Of a stretch of 64,000 nucleotides of DNA, positions 27,417 through 36,232 are shown piece after piece. Origin of the DNA: Umezawaea tangerina (GTDB lineage Bacteria > Actinomycetota > Actinomycetes > Mycobacteriales > Pseudonocardiaceae). Both the position numbers and the translations under genes were made by a program. The notes beneath the pieces were generated by a model. The model was not told the DNA's origin. It was given only the letters and a program-made list of their open reading frames with translations, and searched no databases. The DNA lies in contig NZ_PVTF01000002.1 of NCBI RefSeq assembly GCF_003002815.1, forward strand, positions 372,001 through 436,000, in the 5' to 3' direction. How positions within the stretch are numbered: position 1 is the stretch's first letter; every line of letters begins with the position of its first letter.

Positions 27417-28721
27417 TCACAGCACCTTTCCGACGCCGTCGGTGCGACGGCGCGCCAACGCCTGGATCCGCAGGACCGCGGCCACCGCGAGTGCGGCGAG
27501 CAGACCGGCGTCGAGCAGCATGAAGCGCCAGCCGGTGATGTCGACCATGCCGCCGACGGCCGCGGGACCGACCAGCCCGCCCAGCTGCCAGGTCACCGTG
27601 TACAGCCCGGTGTAGGTGCCGATCACGCGCATCGAGGGGGCCAGGTTCCACAGCACCACGGCGGCGTTGATCACGAACCCGGAGGCGCCCAGGCCGGCCA
27701 TGCCCAGCGCGACCATCGTCGCGGTCGCCGTCGGCACCGCGGTCGCCAGGACCATCGCCGCGGCGAAGACCGCCATGCCGATCGCCATCGTGCGCAGCCG
27801 CCCGATCCGCTCCGCCAGCAGCGCGGCGGGGTAGGCGGCGACCAGGAACGCGACCCCGGCGGGCAGCGTGAGCCCGCCGGCGTCGCCGCGGGACATGCCG
27901 ATGGTCTCCATGCCATAGGGCGTGATGAGCGCGCGCGAGGCCGCGTAGGCGCCGCCGAAGAGCAGCACGGAGGCCAGCAGGAACAGCCTGCTGCGGTCGA
28001 CGTCGCGGAGGATGCCGAGCACGATCTGGCGCATGCGGACCCCGGTGGCGACGGGCGCCTCGGGGTTGTCGGCGGCGTGCCGGACGTCGGCGGCGTCCTC
28101 GACGAGCGCGGCCTGGTAGGCCCTGGACCGGTTGTCGCGCACCCGCCACACCAGCACGGCCACCGCGATGAAGGCGATCCCGGAGGGGACGGTGAAGGCG
28201 AGCGTGGGGTGGCTGTCGACCAGCAGGACGCTGATGACCGCCGACGTGATGGTCGTGAGCCCGGAGGCGATCTTGACGGCCGCGTTGCCGCGGCTGCGGC
28301 GTTCGGGCTCGATGAAGTCGGGCATCAGGGACTCTACGACGGGCTTGAAGCTGTTGCCCACCAAGGCGAACAGGAACATCACCGCGACCAGCGACGCGAA
28401 CGACCAGGCGAGCGGGATGAGCAGGAAGAGCAGGGCCGACAGGGGCATCACCACGGCGATGTAGGGCATGCGCCGCCCCCACCTGGTCCGGGTGTTGTCC
28501 GACCGGTTCCCCATCCACGGCTGGATGAAGATGCCGAACAGGTTGTCCATGCCCATCAGGAGACCGACGACCGCGGCGCTGCCGACGTGTTCGCGCAGCA
28601 GCGGCGGGACCTGCGTGTCGTAGAAGGTCCACATCGACTCCTGCGCGAACACCGCGAGGGCGCAGTAGAACGTGATCCCGCGCGCCGCCGCGCGGTTCAC
28701 GGGTGTGGTTACCGACGTCAT
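27417..28721 (-). CDS. MFS transporter
   Basis: A 434-residue, 12-helix major facilitator protein. The loop GNRSDNTRTRWGRRMPYIAV after helix 2 matches the family motif and resembles SLC45/GPH-like sugar transporters. A hydrophilic centre of about 50 residues (RVRDNRSRAYQAALVEDAADVRHAAD) lies between the two halves. It probably imports the substrate of the neighbouring enzymes. It diverges from the GntR gene across the shared-motif region. Confidence 0.85.
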   Translation of the reverse strand: MTSVTTPVNRAAARGITFYCALAVFAQESMWTFYDTQVPPLLREHVGSAAVVGLLMGMDNLFGIFIQPWMGNRSDNTRTRWGRRMPYIAVVMPLSALLFLLIPLAWSFASLVAVMFLFALVGNSFKPVVESLMPDFIEPERRSRGNAAVKIASGLTTITSAVISVLLVDSHPTLAFTVPSGIAFIAVAVLVWRVRDNRSRAYQAALVEDAADVRHAADNPEAPVATGVRMRQIVLGILRDVDRSRLFLLASVLLFGGAYAASRALITPYGMETIGMSRGDAGGLTLPAGVAFLVAAYPAALLAERIGRLRTMAIGMAVFAAAMVLATAVPTATATMVALGMAGLGASGFVINAAVVLWNLAPSMRVIGTYTGLYTVTWQLGGLVGPAAVGGMVDITGWRFMLLDAGLLAALAVAAVLRIQALARRRTDGVGKVL

Positions 28722-28743
28722 GCGTGATCCTTCGGTGGAGTCG

Positions 28744-28807
28744 GATGAGTCAGGGTGACGCCTGGAGTGGCGTGCGGCACACCGTAAGATGCTATAGCAA
28801 GATTGTC
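28744..28807. promoter_or_regulatory. shared regulatory elements between MFS and GntR genes
   Basis: The gap contains GATGAGTCAG (28744-28753), the palindrome TGCTATAGCA (28790-28799) and AAGATTGTC (28799-28807). The first two recur at the AtuA promoter and the third at the operator of the aromatic operon (3404-3412). The GntR protein encoded next door is the obvious candidate to bind here. Confidence 0.55.
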
Positions 28808-28856
28808 AAAAGTTTCTTATGACCCAAACAATCGCACGTGGTCTACTCTGGGCGGC

Positions 28857-29585
28857 ATGTCACGGGACACCCTGAGCACGCTCACCAACGACACGCTGGC
28901 CGACCGCTCCTACCGCGCGGTCCGCGACGCGATCGGGTCGGGCGAGCTCCGTCCCGGCGAGAAGATCACCGAACGCGGGCTCGCCGAGCGCCTGTCCGTC
29001 AGCCCCACCCCCGTGCGCGAGGCCATCCGGCGGCTGGAGCAGGACGGGCTCATCGAACGCACCGGCCCGCGCACGGTCGTCGTCGCCACCATCGGCGACA
29101 CCGCGCGCCAGGACCTGGCCGAGGTCGAGATCGGCCTGCGCGGCCTGGTCGCCAGGTTCGCCGCCCGGCACGCCACCCCCGACCAGCTCGACCGGCTCGA
29201 CGCGATCCTCGACGAGGCCGACGACCTGCACATCGTCATCCGCAGGCGGCACGACGACGGCAAGCCGATCGAGAAGCACCTCGACGCGCTGTTCGACACC
29301 ATGCAGCGGTTCAACGACGGCGTGAACGCCTGCGCCGCCAACGCCGTCCTGGTCCGCCTGCTCGACCAGACCAGGGTCTTCTCCCCCGCCGAACGCCGGA
29401 CGCGGCTGCTGGAGCACGTCGCCGCCGACAAGGAGTTCGGCCAGGACCGCTACGCCAGCCACCGCGCCCTCGTCCACGCCCTGCGCGCGGGCGACTCGAC
29501 GGCCGCCGAGCAGATCGTCCTGGAGGACGCCCGCGGTGGCCTCAACGCCCTGCGCAGCGAGCCTCGGCGCGACACCGGCGGGTGA
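28857..29585 (+). CDS. GntR family regulator (FCD-like)
   Basis: A 242-residue GntR protein. The winged helix covers about residues 17-80: RSYRAVRDAIGSGELRPGE, then ERGLAERLSVSPTPVREAIRRLEQDGLIER. The C-terminal all-helical domain has the length of FCD/VanR-type ligand domains, which bind small carboxylic acids through a metal site. The ATG at 28857 is preferred to in-frame starts inside the palindrome region. It probably represses the MFS-dehydrogenase and AtuA operons through TGCTATAGCA sites. Confidence 0.88.
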   Translation: MSRDTLSTLTNDTLADRSYRAVRDAIGSGELRPGEKITERGLAERLSVSPTPVREAIRRLEQDGLIERTGPRTVVVATIGDTARQDLAEVEIGLRGLVARFAARHATPDQLDRLDAILDEADDLHIVIRRRHDDGKPIEKHLDALFDTMQRFNDGVNACAANAVLVRLLDQTRVFSPAERRTRLLEHVAADKEFGQDRYASHRALVHALRAGDSTAAEQIVLEDARGGLNALRSEPRRDTGG

Positions 29586-30086
29586 CCGCGCCCCCGGCGA
29601 CCTGCCGCTGACGGCCGGCGGATGCCCGCTGCCGGGTTCCCGCGGACCGCGCGCCCACAAGGCGGCTCGGTCAGGCAGCGGGCGCCCGGCACCACGGCGC
29701 CCGGCCCGTCGCGCGGGTCCCGCTGCGGCTCCGGCGACCACGGGCCTTGCCCGCCGAGCAAGTCCCCACCCGGCTCCGACAGCCACAAGCCCTGTCCACC
29801 AAGCGAGTTCCCGCCCGCCTCCGGCGGCCACCGGACCCGCCCGCCGCGCGGGTCGGGTCGACACCACCTCCTCCTCCGGTGCCCACCGCCCCGTGCGGTG
29901 TGCCGTCGCGGTCGGACCGGGCGATCCGGCGCGCTGGTGGTCGCGACCGACTCCGCGGTGTTCGCCCTCCGGAGCCCGACACCTGCACAGCGAGCCTCGG
30001 TGGGTGACCGCGGCGGCCGTTCGACGGTCTCGATGCCTTGCCGGAGCTGGAAACTCGACTTCCGCGGGGTCCGGCGCGGGCTGACC
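29586..30086. other. gene-free interval with degenerate 45-bp repeats
   Basis: About 500 bp without a credible gene; its open frames are Pro/Arg-rich and have no family look. Two 45-bp units, 29733-29777 and 29778-29822, are related and a partial third follows to about 29860. In one frame the units would read GDHGPCPPSKSPPGS and DSHKPCPPSEFPPAS. The frame has no proper start, so I treat this as a decayed minisatellite or gene remnant between two gene islands. Confidence 0.45.
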
Positions 30087-31115
30087 TCAGCGCCCCGCGA
30101 ACCGGTGCAGGGCGTCGAGCACGGCCGGTGCCAGGGCGTCCTGGTGGTCGGCGTCGTGCAGCAGGTGGTCCACTCCGGACAGCGGCACCCGGCCCGGTCC
30201 GCCGACGTGCGCGCGGCGCAGGGCGTCGGTGAGGGCGTCCGTTGTGGCGCAAGGAACCTGGACGTCGTTCGTGCCGCAGGTCAGCAGCACCCTCGTGCGC
30301 GGCCGCAGTGCCGCGGCGGTGTCCGGCGGGTACACGGCGTCGTCGCTGTCCACGAACCGGGCGCTCGTGCCCTGGAACGCCTGGAACAGCTGGGCGACGG
30401 CGGGTGGCAGCCCGGACGGGTCGACCGGGCGGTGGTCGCGCACCGCGGCGACGGCGGCGTCGACCGCGGTGTCGATCGCGTGCTGCTGCTCGGGGGTGAG
30501 CAGGCCCTGTCGGGCCGCTTCGGCGATCTGGGCGTGCAGCTGCAGCGCGACCAGGTCGAGCAGGCGGATCGCCTGCGGTTGCAGCAGTCCCAGGCCCGCC
30601 GGACGCGGGTGGACGGTGCCGCCGAGCAGCAGGGCGGTCATCGCGCCCTCGCTGTGCCCGACGACGAGCAGCGCCCGCGGGTCGGTCTCCGGCTGGTCGC
30701 GCAGCACCTCGTAGGCGGCCGCGGCCTGGCGGACGAACGCCGGGTAGTCGATCGCCTCCGGGTGGTCCTGGTAGGCGCCGAGCCCGGTGCGGCCGGTGCC
30801 GTACTTGTCGAACCGCAGCGTGGCGACCCGGTCGCGGTCGAACGCCTCGGCCAGGTGCGCCAGGGTGTTCGGCGTGAGCGCGGGCGGCTGGTCGCCGTCG
30901 CGGTCGGTGGGGCCGCTGCCCGGCAGCAGCAAGGCGGCGGACAGCCGCTGCCCCGCCCGGTGCGCGGGGACGTGCAGGGTGCCGTACGTCGTGGTCCCGT
31001 CGACGGTGAAGACGACCTCGCGGTCGGCGGCGGGAACCGGGTCGGGTGTCGCCTCCGCCGGGGCCGCGGCCGTGACGACCAGTGCCAGCGCGAGGGCGGC
31101 GGGGTGGGGGATCAT
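30087..31115 (-). CDS. secreted alpha/beta hydrolase
   Basis: A 342-residue protein. A short signal peptide (PHPAALALALVVTAAAPAEA) precedes the mature part. The alpha/beta-hydrolase core has LLPGSGPTDRDGD near residue 65, the nucleophile elbow VVGHSEGAM near 152, an acidic residue in CGTNDVQVP and the histidine in SGVDHLLHDADH near 320. The pattern resembles BAAT/dienelactone-hydrolase-like esterases. It lies outside the NRPS genes but close to them; a link is possible, not shown. Confidence 0.83.
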   Translation of the reverse strand: MIPHPAALALALVVTAAAPAEATPDPVPAADREVVFTVDGTTTYGTLHVPAHRAGQRLSAALLLPGSGPTDRDGDQPPALTPNTLAHLAEAFDRDRVATLRFDKYGTGRTGLGAYQDHPEAIDYPAFVRQAAAAYEVLRDQPETDPRALLVVGHSEGAMTALLLGGTVHPRPAGLGLLQPQAIRLLDLVALQLHAQIAEAARQGLLTPEQQHAIDTAVDAAVAAVRDHRPVDPSGLPPAVAQLFQAFQGTSARFVDSDDAVYPPDTAAALRPRTRVLLTCGTNDVQVPCATTDALTDALRRAHVGGPGRVPLSGVDHLLHDADHQDALAPAVLDALHRFAGR

Positions 31116-31128
31116 CGGTGCAGTCCTC

Positions 31129-31479
31129 TCAGCGCAGGGCGTTCTCGACCAGCGCCACGGTGGCGCGCGGGTCGTCGACCTGCACGACCAGGCGGGCGTA
31201 GCGCTCGTCGGCGAGCTCGACCACGACGGCCTTCGACGGGTCCTTGACGTCCCAGAAGACGCGCTCGCCGTCGAGGTGGAAGGTGCCCGCGGTGATCACG
31301 CCGGGAGCGTGGGTGCCGGGGGCGCGCAGCCCCTTGGGCTCACTGGCGATACCGGGGTCCGCGGTGGCGCCGCGGACGTTGGCCAACGGGATGGTGAGGC
31401 TGCTCTTGAGCGCCCAGAGCTTGTCGAGACCCTCGATGACGACGACGAGGTCGTCGCCCTCGATGCGGACCAGTGCCAT
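31129..31479 (-). CDS. small hypothetical protein, PH-like
   Basis: A 116-residue protein. The ATG at 31479 follows AGGAAG. Alternating beta-strand pattern (ALVRIEGDDLVVVIEGLDKLWALKSSLTIPLANV) and a C-terminal helix (DDPRATVALVENALR) resemble small bacterial PH-domain-like proteins. It lies 14 bp after the TetR gene and probably shares its transcript. Function unknown. Confidence 0.7.
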   Translation of the reverse strand: MALVRIEGDDLVVVIEGLDKLWALKSSLTIPLANVRGATADPGIASEPKGLRAPGTHAPGVITAGTFHLDGERVFWDVKDPSKAVVVELADERYARLVVQVDDPRATVALVENALR

Positions 31480-31493
31480 GTCGGTCTTCCTTG

Positions 31494-32000
31494 TCAGGTG
31501 GTGGGATCGAGGCGTCGGGCCAGTGCGGCACCCGCCTCCTCGGGGTCGCCGCGCAGGCGCAGGCCCAGTGCGGCGGCGGTGATGGCGGACGCCAGGTCGG
31601 CGGGGACGCCGAGCGCGGCGGCGACCGCCTGGTCGAGGGCGGCCAGCGCCGAGGTCACCTCGGTGGCGACCTCGTCGTCGGCCGGGGCGCGGTCGACCGC
31701 CGCGAGCAGCAGCAGGCCGAGGTCGGCGTCCGCCATGAGGCGCAGCGCGGTCGCGACGTCCGGAGCCGCGGCGAGCGCGTCGACCAGGGGGCCGACGTCG
31801 TCGGCCAGGTGGCGGCGCAGCGCGACCAGGTAGAGGCCGCGCTTGCTGCCGAACGTCTTGTACAGGCTGTTGCGGTGCACGCCGAGGTGGTTGACGAGGT
31901 CGTCGACCGACACCCCGTCGTAGGCGCGCCCGCCGAACAGCCCCACGGCGGCGCGCACCGCCTCGTCCTCGTCGAACGCCCTCGGTCTGCCCATGGGCAT
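31494..32000 (-). CDS. TetR family transcriptional regulator
   Basis: A 168-residue TetR protein. The DNA-binding domain is residues about 5-55: RPRAFDEDEAVRAAVGLFG and the recognition segment GVHRNSLYKTFGSKRGLYL. The C-terminal domain is alanine-rich and short. The ATG at 32000 is used; another ATG lies at 31994. A perfect 18-bp inverted repeat begins 7 bp upstream, the probable operator. Its target may include the PH-like gene downstream or the end of the NRPS group. Confidence 0.85.
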   Translation of the reverse strand: MPMGRPRAFDEDEAVRAAVGLFGGRAYDGVSVDDLVNHLGVHRNSLYKTFGSKRGLYLVALRRHLADDVGPLVDALAAAPDVATALRLMADADLGLLLLAAVDRAPADDEVATEVTSALAALDQAVAAALGVPADLASAITAAALGLRLRGDPEEAGAALARRLDPTT

Positions 32001-32007
32001 GACAGTA

Positions 32008-32053
32008 GGCCGTTGAGGAACGATCAGTCAAGAACGATCGTTCCTCAACGGCC
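32008..32053. promoter_or_regulatory. perfect 18-bp inverted repeat, TetR operator and possible terminator
   Basis: GGCCGTTGAGGAACGATC (32008-32025) and GATCGTTCCTCAACGGCC (32036-32053) are exact reverse complements with a 10-bp spacer. A nested palindrome GAACGATCGTTC lies at the right arm (32033-32044). It sits between the end of the A-T didomain gene and the TetR gene on the same strand, so it may both bind the TetR protein and end the NRPS transcript. Confidence 0.65.
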
Positions 32054-32070
32054 CACCGCGGGACCGGGCG

Positions 32071-33918
32071 CTACTCGGTGCCCGCGCCGACCAGTCCGGG
32101 CGAGGTGCTCTCGACCATCTCGGCCAGCCCGGCGACCGTGGCGTCCTCGAAGAACAGCACCGCCCGCAGCTCGACGCCCAGCACGGCGCGGATCTGGGCG
32201 AGCAGGTCGGTGGCGACCAGGGAGTCGCCGCCGAGCTCGAAGAAGTCGTCGTGGACGCCGACCTCCTGGAGCGCGAGCGCGTCGGCCAGCAGGTCCGCGA
32301 GCAGCCCTTCCAGCGGCGTGCGCGGCGCCTCGTAGTCGTTGTCCACGAGCCGGGGCTGCCGGTCGGGGGCGGGCAGCGCGCGGCGGTCGATCTTGGAGCC
32401 GCGGGTGAGCGGGAACGCGTCCAGCTCGATGATCACCGACGGGTGCATGTACCTCGGCAGCTTGTCGTGCAGCGCCACCCGCAGCTCCTGGACGAGCCGC
32501 TCGTTCTCGCCGACGGGCATGACGTAGGCGACCAGCACCTTGCGGCCCGGCATCACGTCCTCGCGGGCGAGGACCACCGCCTCCTTGAGCTCCGGCAGAC
32601 CGGTCAGCACGGCCGCGACCTCGCCGAGCTCCACCCGGTAGCCGTTGATCTTCACCTGGTCGTCGATCCGGCCGCGGAACTCCAGCACGCCCTTGTCGTT
32701 GAGCCGGACGACGTCGCCGATGCTGTACATCCGCTCGCCCGCGTGGAACGGGTCGGGCAGGAACCGCTCGGCGGTGATCCGCGGGCGGCCGATGTAGCCG
32801 CGGGCCAGACCGCTGCCGCTGGTGTAGAGCAGACCCCACTCGCCGTCGGGCACCGGCTGGAGGTTCTCGTCGAGGACGTAGAGGCGCGTGTCGGTGACCG
32901 CCCTGCCGATGGGGACGGTGTCGCCCACGAGGTCGGTCATGGCGTGGCAGCTGGTGAAGCAGGTGTCCTCGGTGGGCCCGTACCCGTTGACCACCAACAG
33001 GTCCGGGTAGGCGGTGAGGAGGTTGTTGATGTGCGTCGGCGAGAGCGCGTCGCCGCCCGCGAGCATCTGGCGCAGGCCGCGGAAGCTCTCCAGCTGGGTG
33101 TCGACCATGCGGTGGAACAGGCCGGTCGTCATCCAGAGGGTGGTGATCCGCTCGCGGACGATGGTCTCGGCGAGGTCGTCCAGCGACAGCGGACCGGGCC
33201 GGTAGACGACCAGTCGGGCGCCGTTGAGCAGGGACCCCCAGATCTCGAACGCGGACGGGTCGAAGGTCAGCCAGCACAGCTGCAGGAACGTCTCGTCGGA
33301 GGTGAGCGAGGCGTAGTCGTCGGACTGGACCAGGCGCACGACGCCGCGGTGCCGCACGGCCACGCCCTTGGGCCTGCCGGTCGAGCCCGAGGTGTAGCAG
33401 ACGTAAGCCAGGTTGTCCGGTCCCGTGCCGGGCTCGAGCGGCCCGTCCAGGACGACCTCCTCGATGCCGCCGTCGAGGTTCACCACGGTCGCGTCGATCT
33501 CGGGGACCCGGTCGGCCAGCCTGCCGTGGGTGAGCAGCACGCGGGTGCCCGCCTGCTGGAGCATGTCGCGGAACCGGTCCGGCGCCTCGGTCGGGTGCAG
33601 CGGCAGGTACGCGCCGCCGGCCTTGAGGATGGCCACGAGCGCGACCACCATCTCGAACGAGCGCTCGATGAACACCCCGACGGGGCTCTCGGTGACGACG
33701 CCGAGCGAACGCAGGTGCCTGCCGAGCAGGTCGGCCCGCCGGTCGAGCTCGGCGTAGGTCATGTCGACGCCGTCGAACCGCAGGGCGACCGCGTCGGGGC
33801 GACGCCGGACCTGCTCGTCGAACAGGTCGGTGATGGTCGCGTTCCGCCACTCCCCAGCAGTCATCAGGTGCCCCCGTCTGTCGGTCGCCGCTCCGGTGTC
33901 CCGGCTCGTCGTGGTCAT
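32071..33918 (-). CDS. stand-alone NRPS adenylation-PCP didomain
   Basis: A 615-residue A-T protein. The adenylation domain covers about residues 25-510, with YTSGSTGRPKG near 176, FDPSAFE, GYGPTED and a YSIGDVVR core. The PCP is near 535-600, with phosphopantetheine serine in LGGDSLVATDL. The specificity pocket reads roughly D-P-F-W-L-G-G-C-F, resembling valine-type codes, so a small aliphatic residue is likely. There is no condensation domain. Its start overlaps the N-monooxygenase stop (ATGA), which suggests that the loaded residue and N-hydroxylation are linked, or that it serves the orphan last C domain of the large NRPS. Confidence 0.9.
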   Translation of the reverse strand: MTTTSRDTGAATDRRGHLMTAGEWRNATITDLFDEQVRRRPDAVALRFDGVDMTYAELDRRADLLGRHLRSLGVVTESPVGVFIERSFEMVVALVAILKAGGAYLPLHPTEAPDRFRDMLQQAGTRVLLTHGRLADRVPEIDATVVNLDGGIEEVVLDGPLEPGTGPDNLAYVCYTSGSTGRPKGVAVRHRGVVRLVQSDDYASLTSDETFLQLCWLTFDPSAFEIWGSLLNGARLVVYRPGPLSLDDLAETIVRERITTLWMTTGLFHRMVDTQLESFRGLRQMLAGGDALSPTHINNLLTAYPDLLVVNGYGPTEDTCFTSCHAMTDLVGDTVPIGRAVTDTRLYVLDENLQPVPDGEWGLLYTSGSGLARGYIGRPRITAERFLPDPFHAGERMYSIGDVVRLNDKGVLEFRGRIDDQVKINGYRVELGEVAAVLTGLPELKEAVVLAREDVMPGRKVLVAYVMPVGENERLVQELRVALHDKLPRYMHPSVIIELDAFPLTRGSKIDRRALPAPDRQPRLVDNDYEAPRTPLEGLLADLLADALALQEVGVHDDFFELGGDSLVATDLLAQIRAVLGVELRAVLFFEDATVAGLAEMVESTSPGLVGAGTE

Positions 33919-35216
33919 GAGATCCCCCGCTTGTGCAGCCCGTCCCGGATCGTCGCGGCGCGCAGCGAGAGCAGGCTGAACGACCCGGCGTCCCCGATGC
34001 CGTGGCTGGACTCGCACAGGCCGTTGAGGAACAGCGGTGGTGTGCTGTCGTCGTGCGGCCGCAGGCTGTAGTCCGCCTCCACGTCCAGGTAGCCGTCGCC
34101 GTCGAACCGGAACCGGTCGACGACGCCCTCCAGCAGCGCGGGGTACGGCTCCTGGTTCGGGTTCGGGCCCAGGTCGCGGAAGCCGGTCGCCAGCACCACC
34201 AGGTCGGCCCGGTCGGTCACGACGTCCTTGGTGTGGACCTCCTCGACCTCGAACCGCACGCCGTCGCCGTCGACCTCGGCCGCGACGACCTCGCTGTTGC
34301 CCTGCACGAAGATCCGCTGCTCCCGGTCGAGGCGCTGCTCGTAGATGAGCGCGTAGAGCTCGTGCAGCACGTCGGGGTCGCTCGACGAGTAGTTGGTGGG
34401 CCGCATGTAGGCGTCGAGCACGTTCTTGCTCGACCGGCTCGCCTTGAAGTAGTAGTCCGTGAACGAGGGGAAGAACCCCTCCTCGCTGAACGGGCTGGTG
34501 TCCTTGATCGGCAGGCCGAACTTGCGGACGTAGTTGACGATCCGCGCCCTCGGGAACCGCTTCGCGAGGTCCAGCACGATCTCGACGGCGCTCTGGCTGC
34601 CGCCGATGACGGCGATCGACTCCGGCGGGTCCTGCTCCAGCGGGCGCACGGTGTGCAGGTACCGGGTGAGGTGGCAGACCCGCGGCGAGTCCAGGGCGTC
34701 GAACGGGCGCGGCACGAACGGCGTGCGCCCGGTGCCCAGCACCAGTGCGAGGCCGCGGTACCGGGTGCCGTCCGAGCAGGTCGCCACGTACTCGGGCGTG
34801 CCGTCGACCTCGGCGATCTCGATGCCGGTCACCCGCGCGCCGAACTCGGCCTGCGCGTGGAACTGGTTGGTGGCCCACTTGATGTAGTGCGCGTACTCCT
34901 TGCGCAGCGGGAACTCCATGGGCAGGTTGAGGTGCTCGACCAGCCTGCCCTCCTCGAAGAGGTAGTTGAGGAAGCTGTAGTGGCTCCTCGGGTTCCGCAG
35001 CGTCACGAGGTCGCGGTTGGGGTGGTTCTGCATGTTGGACCCGTCCAGCAGCAGACCTCCCTGCCACACCGGGTCGCTCTCGGCCTCCAGGAAGAAGGCG
35101 GTCGTGCGCGGCGAGTCCTCCTGCAGCGCGATGGCGAGCGACAGGTTGGCGGGGCCGAAGCCGATGCCGAGCAGGTCGACGCGCTCGGGTGCCTGGCCGG
35201 TGGTCCGTGCCGTCAT
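33915..35216 (-). CDS. flavin N-monooxygenase (lysine/ornithine N-hydroxylase family)
   Basis: A 433-residue class B flavoprotein of the SidA/PvdA/IucD family. FAD motif GIGFGPANLSLAIAL near residue 17, NADPH motif AVIGGSQSAVEI near 205 and the C-terminal VVLATGF are intact. QNHPNRDLVTLRNP and LPIKDTSPFSEEGFFPSF match substrate-side segments of ornithine and lysine hydroxylases. These enzymes hydroxylate a side-chain amine for hydroxamate siderophores or N-N bond formation. Which amine is used here (ornithine, diaminopropionate or a carrier-bound residue) is not decided by the sequence. Translationally coupled to the A-T gene. Confidence 0.88.
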   Translation of the reverse strand: MTARTTGQAPERVDLLGIGFGPANLSLAIALQEDSPRTTAFFLEAESDPVWQGGLLLDGSNMQNHPNRDLVTLRNPRSHYSFLNYLFEEGRLVEHLNLPMEFPLRKEYAHYIKWATNQFHAQAEFGARVTGIEIAEVDGTPEYVATCSDGTRYRGLALVLGTGRTPFVPRPFDALDSPRVCHLTRYLHTVRPLEQDPPESIAVIGGSQSAVEIVLDLAKRFPRARIVNYVRKFGLPIKDTSPFSEEGFFPSFTDYYFKASRSSKNVLDAYMRPTNYSSSDPDVLHELYALIYEQRLDREQRIFVQGNSEVVAAEVDGDGVRFEVEEVHTKDVVTDRADLVVLATGFRDLGPNPNQEPYPALLEGVVDRFRFDGDGYLDVEADYSLRPHDDSTPPLFLNGLCESSHGIGDAGSFSLLSLRAATIRDGLHKRGIS

Positions 35217-35282
35217 GAGCCCTGCCCGACGCACGTCGGGGCCGCGCCCGTACCGGTCGGTCGCGCCGTCACCCGGCGTTCG

Positions 35283-36179
35283 TCATACCGCGTGCGCATT
35301 GTTCTCCTGTTTCCCGCGGGGACCGGCGACCAGTGCCGGGTCCGCCCGCATCTCCTGGTAGCGGTCGAGCCACTTCGCCACGTCGTCGGCCAGTCCCGCG
35401 GCGGAGATCGCCGCGTCCTCCCGGTCCCAGTCGACGTCTCCCCGCGGCTGGATCCCGGTGCTGCCCAGGACCTTCCGGTAGAACGGGTCGTCGGACCGCC
35501 GCACCTCGCTCATCAGCGCGCCGACCTCGGGCGAGCACAGCTGCAGGCCGGGACGCGGCACCCACTCCTCCAGGCCGTCCGCGGGCGGGAGCCCGACGGC
35601 GGCGGTGAGCGCGGTCGTCATGCCGGTCGGGTCGGCCCGCAGGTCGTCGGAGTCGACGAGCACGTAGGGGATGTCCCGTCGGCGGCAGAACTCCAGCTGC
35701 TCGTGCAACGACTGCCAGCCGCTCTCGAACGGCGGGAAGGTGCTCGTCCCGGACAGCTCGCGCACGATGCGCAGCCGCGACGTCGTCGACAGCCGGGGGT
35801 CCGACATCACGAAGACCGGCGGCGCGGTGGCGATCCTGGTCAGCTGCTCGAACTGGGCGGCGCTGAGCTGGAAGCTCATCTCCTTCACCAGCAGGCCGCT
35901 TCCCGGTGCCACGTCGGCGAGCGCGACCCGCTCCCCCGTGTCGACGACCATGGGCTGCCGCAGGCAGCTCTCGACCGACGCGGTGCCCCCGTCGCCCCAG
36001 TAGCACGCCTCGAAGGGCTCGTGGCAGTGGTGCGTGATCATCGAGTGCTGCCACAGCAGCCGCGCCACCGCGGTCGACCCGGTGCGCGGTGGCGACACCA
36101 GGACCACCCGCGTGCGGTACGCGTTGGCCAGCTCAGCTTCCATCCTGCGCTGCTCCCCCTTCGGACTCAGCTCGGTCAC
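35283..36179 (-). CDS. PAPS-dependent sulfotransferase-like protein
   Basis: A 298-residue P-loop protein. The 5'-phosphosulfate loop is VVLVSPPRTGSTAVARLL near residue 26, and MSDPRLSTTSRLRIVREL near 128 fits the 3'-phosphate-binding segment. These are the two PAPS-binding signatures. It would transfer sulfate to a hydroxyl or amine of the peptide or of a building block. Position between a gamma-class PLP enzyme and the N-monooxygenase suggests O-sulfation of an N-hydroxy group as one possibility. GTG 36179 is used; an ATG at 36143 with a GGGGGAG site upstream is an alternative. Confidence 0.78.
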   Translation of the reverse strand: MTELSPKGEQRRMEAELANAYRTRVVLVSPPRTGSTAVARLLWQHSMITHHCHEPFEACYWGDGGTASVESCLRQPMVVDTGERVALADVAPGSGLLVKEMSFQLSAAQFEQLTRIATAPPVFVMSDPRLSTTSRLRIVRELSGTSTFPPFESGWQSLHEQLEFCRRRDIPYVLVDSDDLRADPTGMTTALTAAVGLPPADGLEEWVPRPGLQLCSPEVGALMSEVRRSDDPFYRKVLGSTGIQPRGDVDWDREDAAISAAGLADDVAKWLDRYQEMRADPALVAGPRGKQENNAHAV

Positions 36180-36232
36180 GGCCGCCGCCCCGGTTCATCG
36201 GAGCTGTCGGGCGCGGACCGGTCCGGTCGCGC

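Noticed and set aside
29622-31247. A 541-residue plus-strand open frame across the repeats and the hydrolase gene
   Set aside because: It runs antisense to the well-supported alpha/beta hydrolase and shows low-complexity composition.
32071-35216. Diazeniumdiolate or N-nitroso pathway, suggested by the valine-like A-T with an N-oxygenase
   Set aside because: No nitrite-forming (CreE/CreD-like) or N-nitrosating enzyme is in the window.
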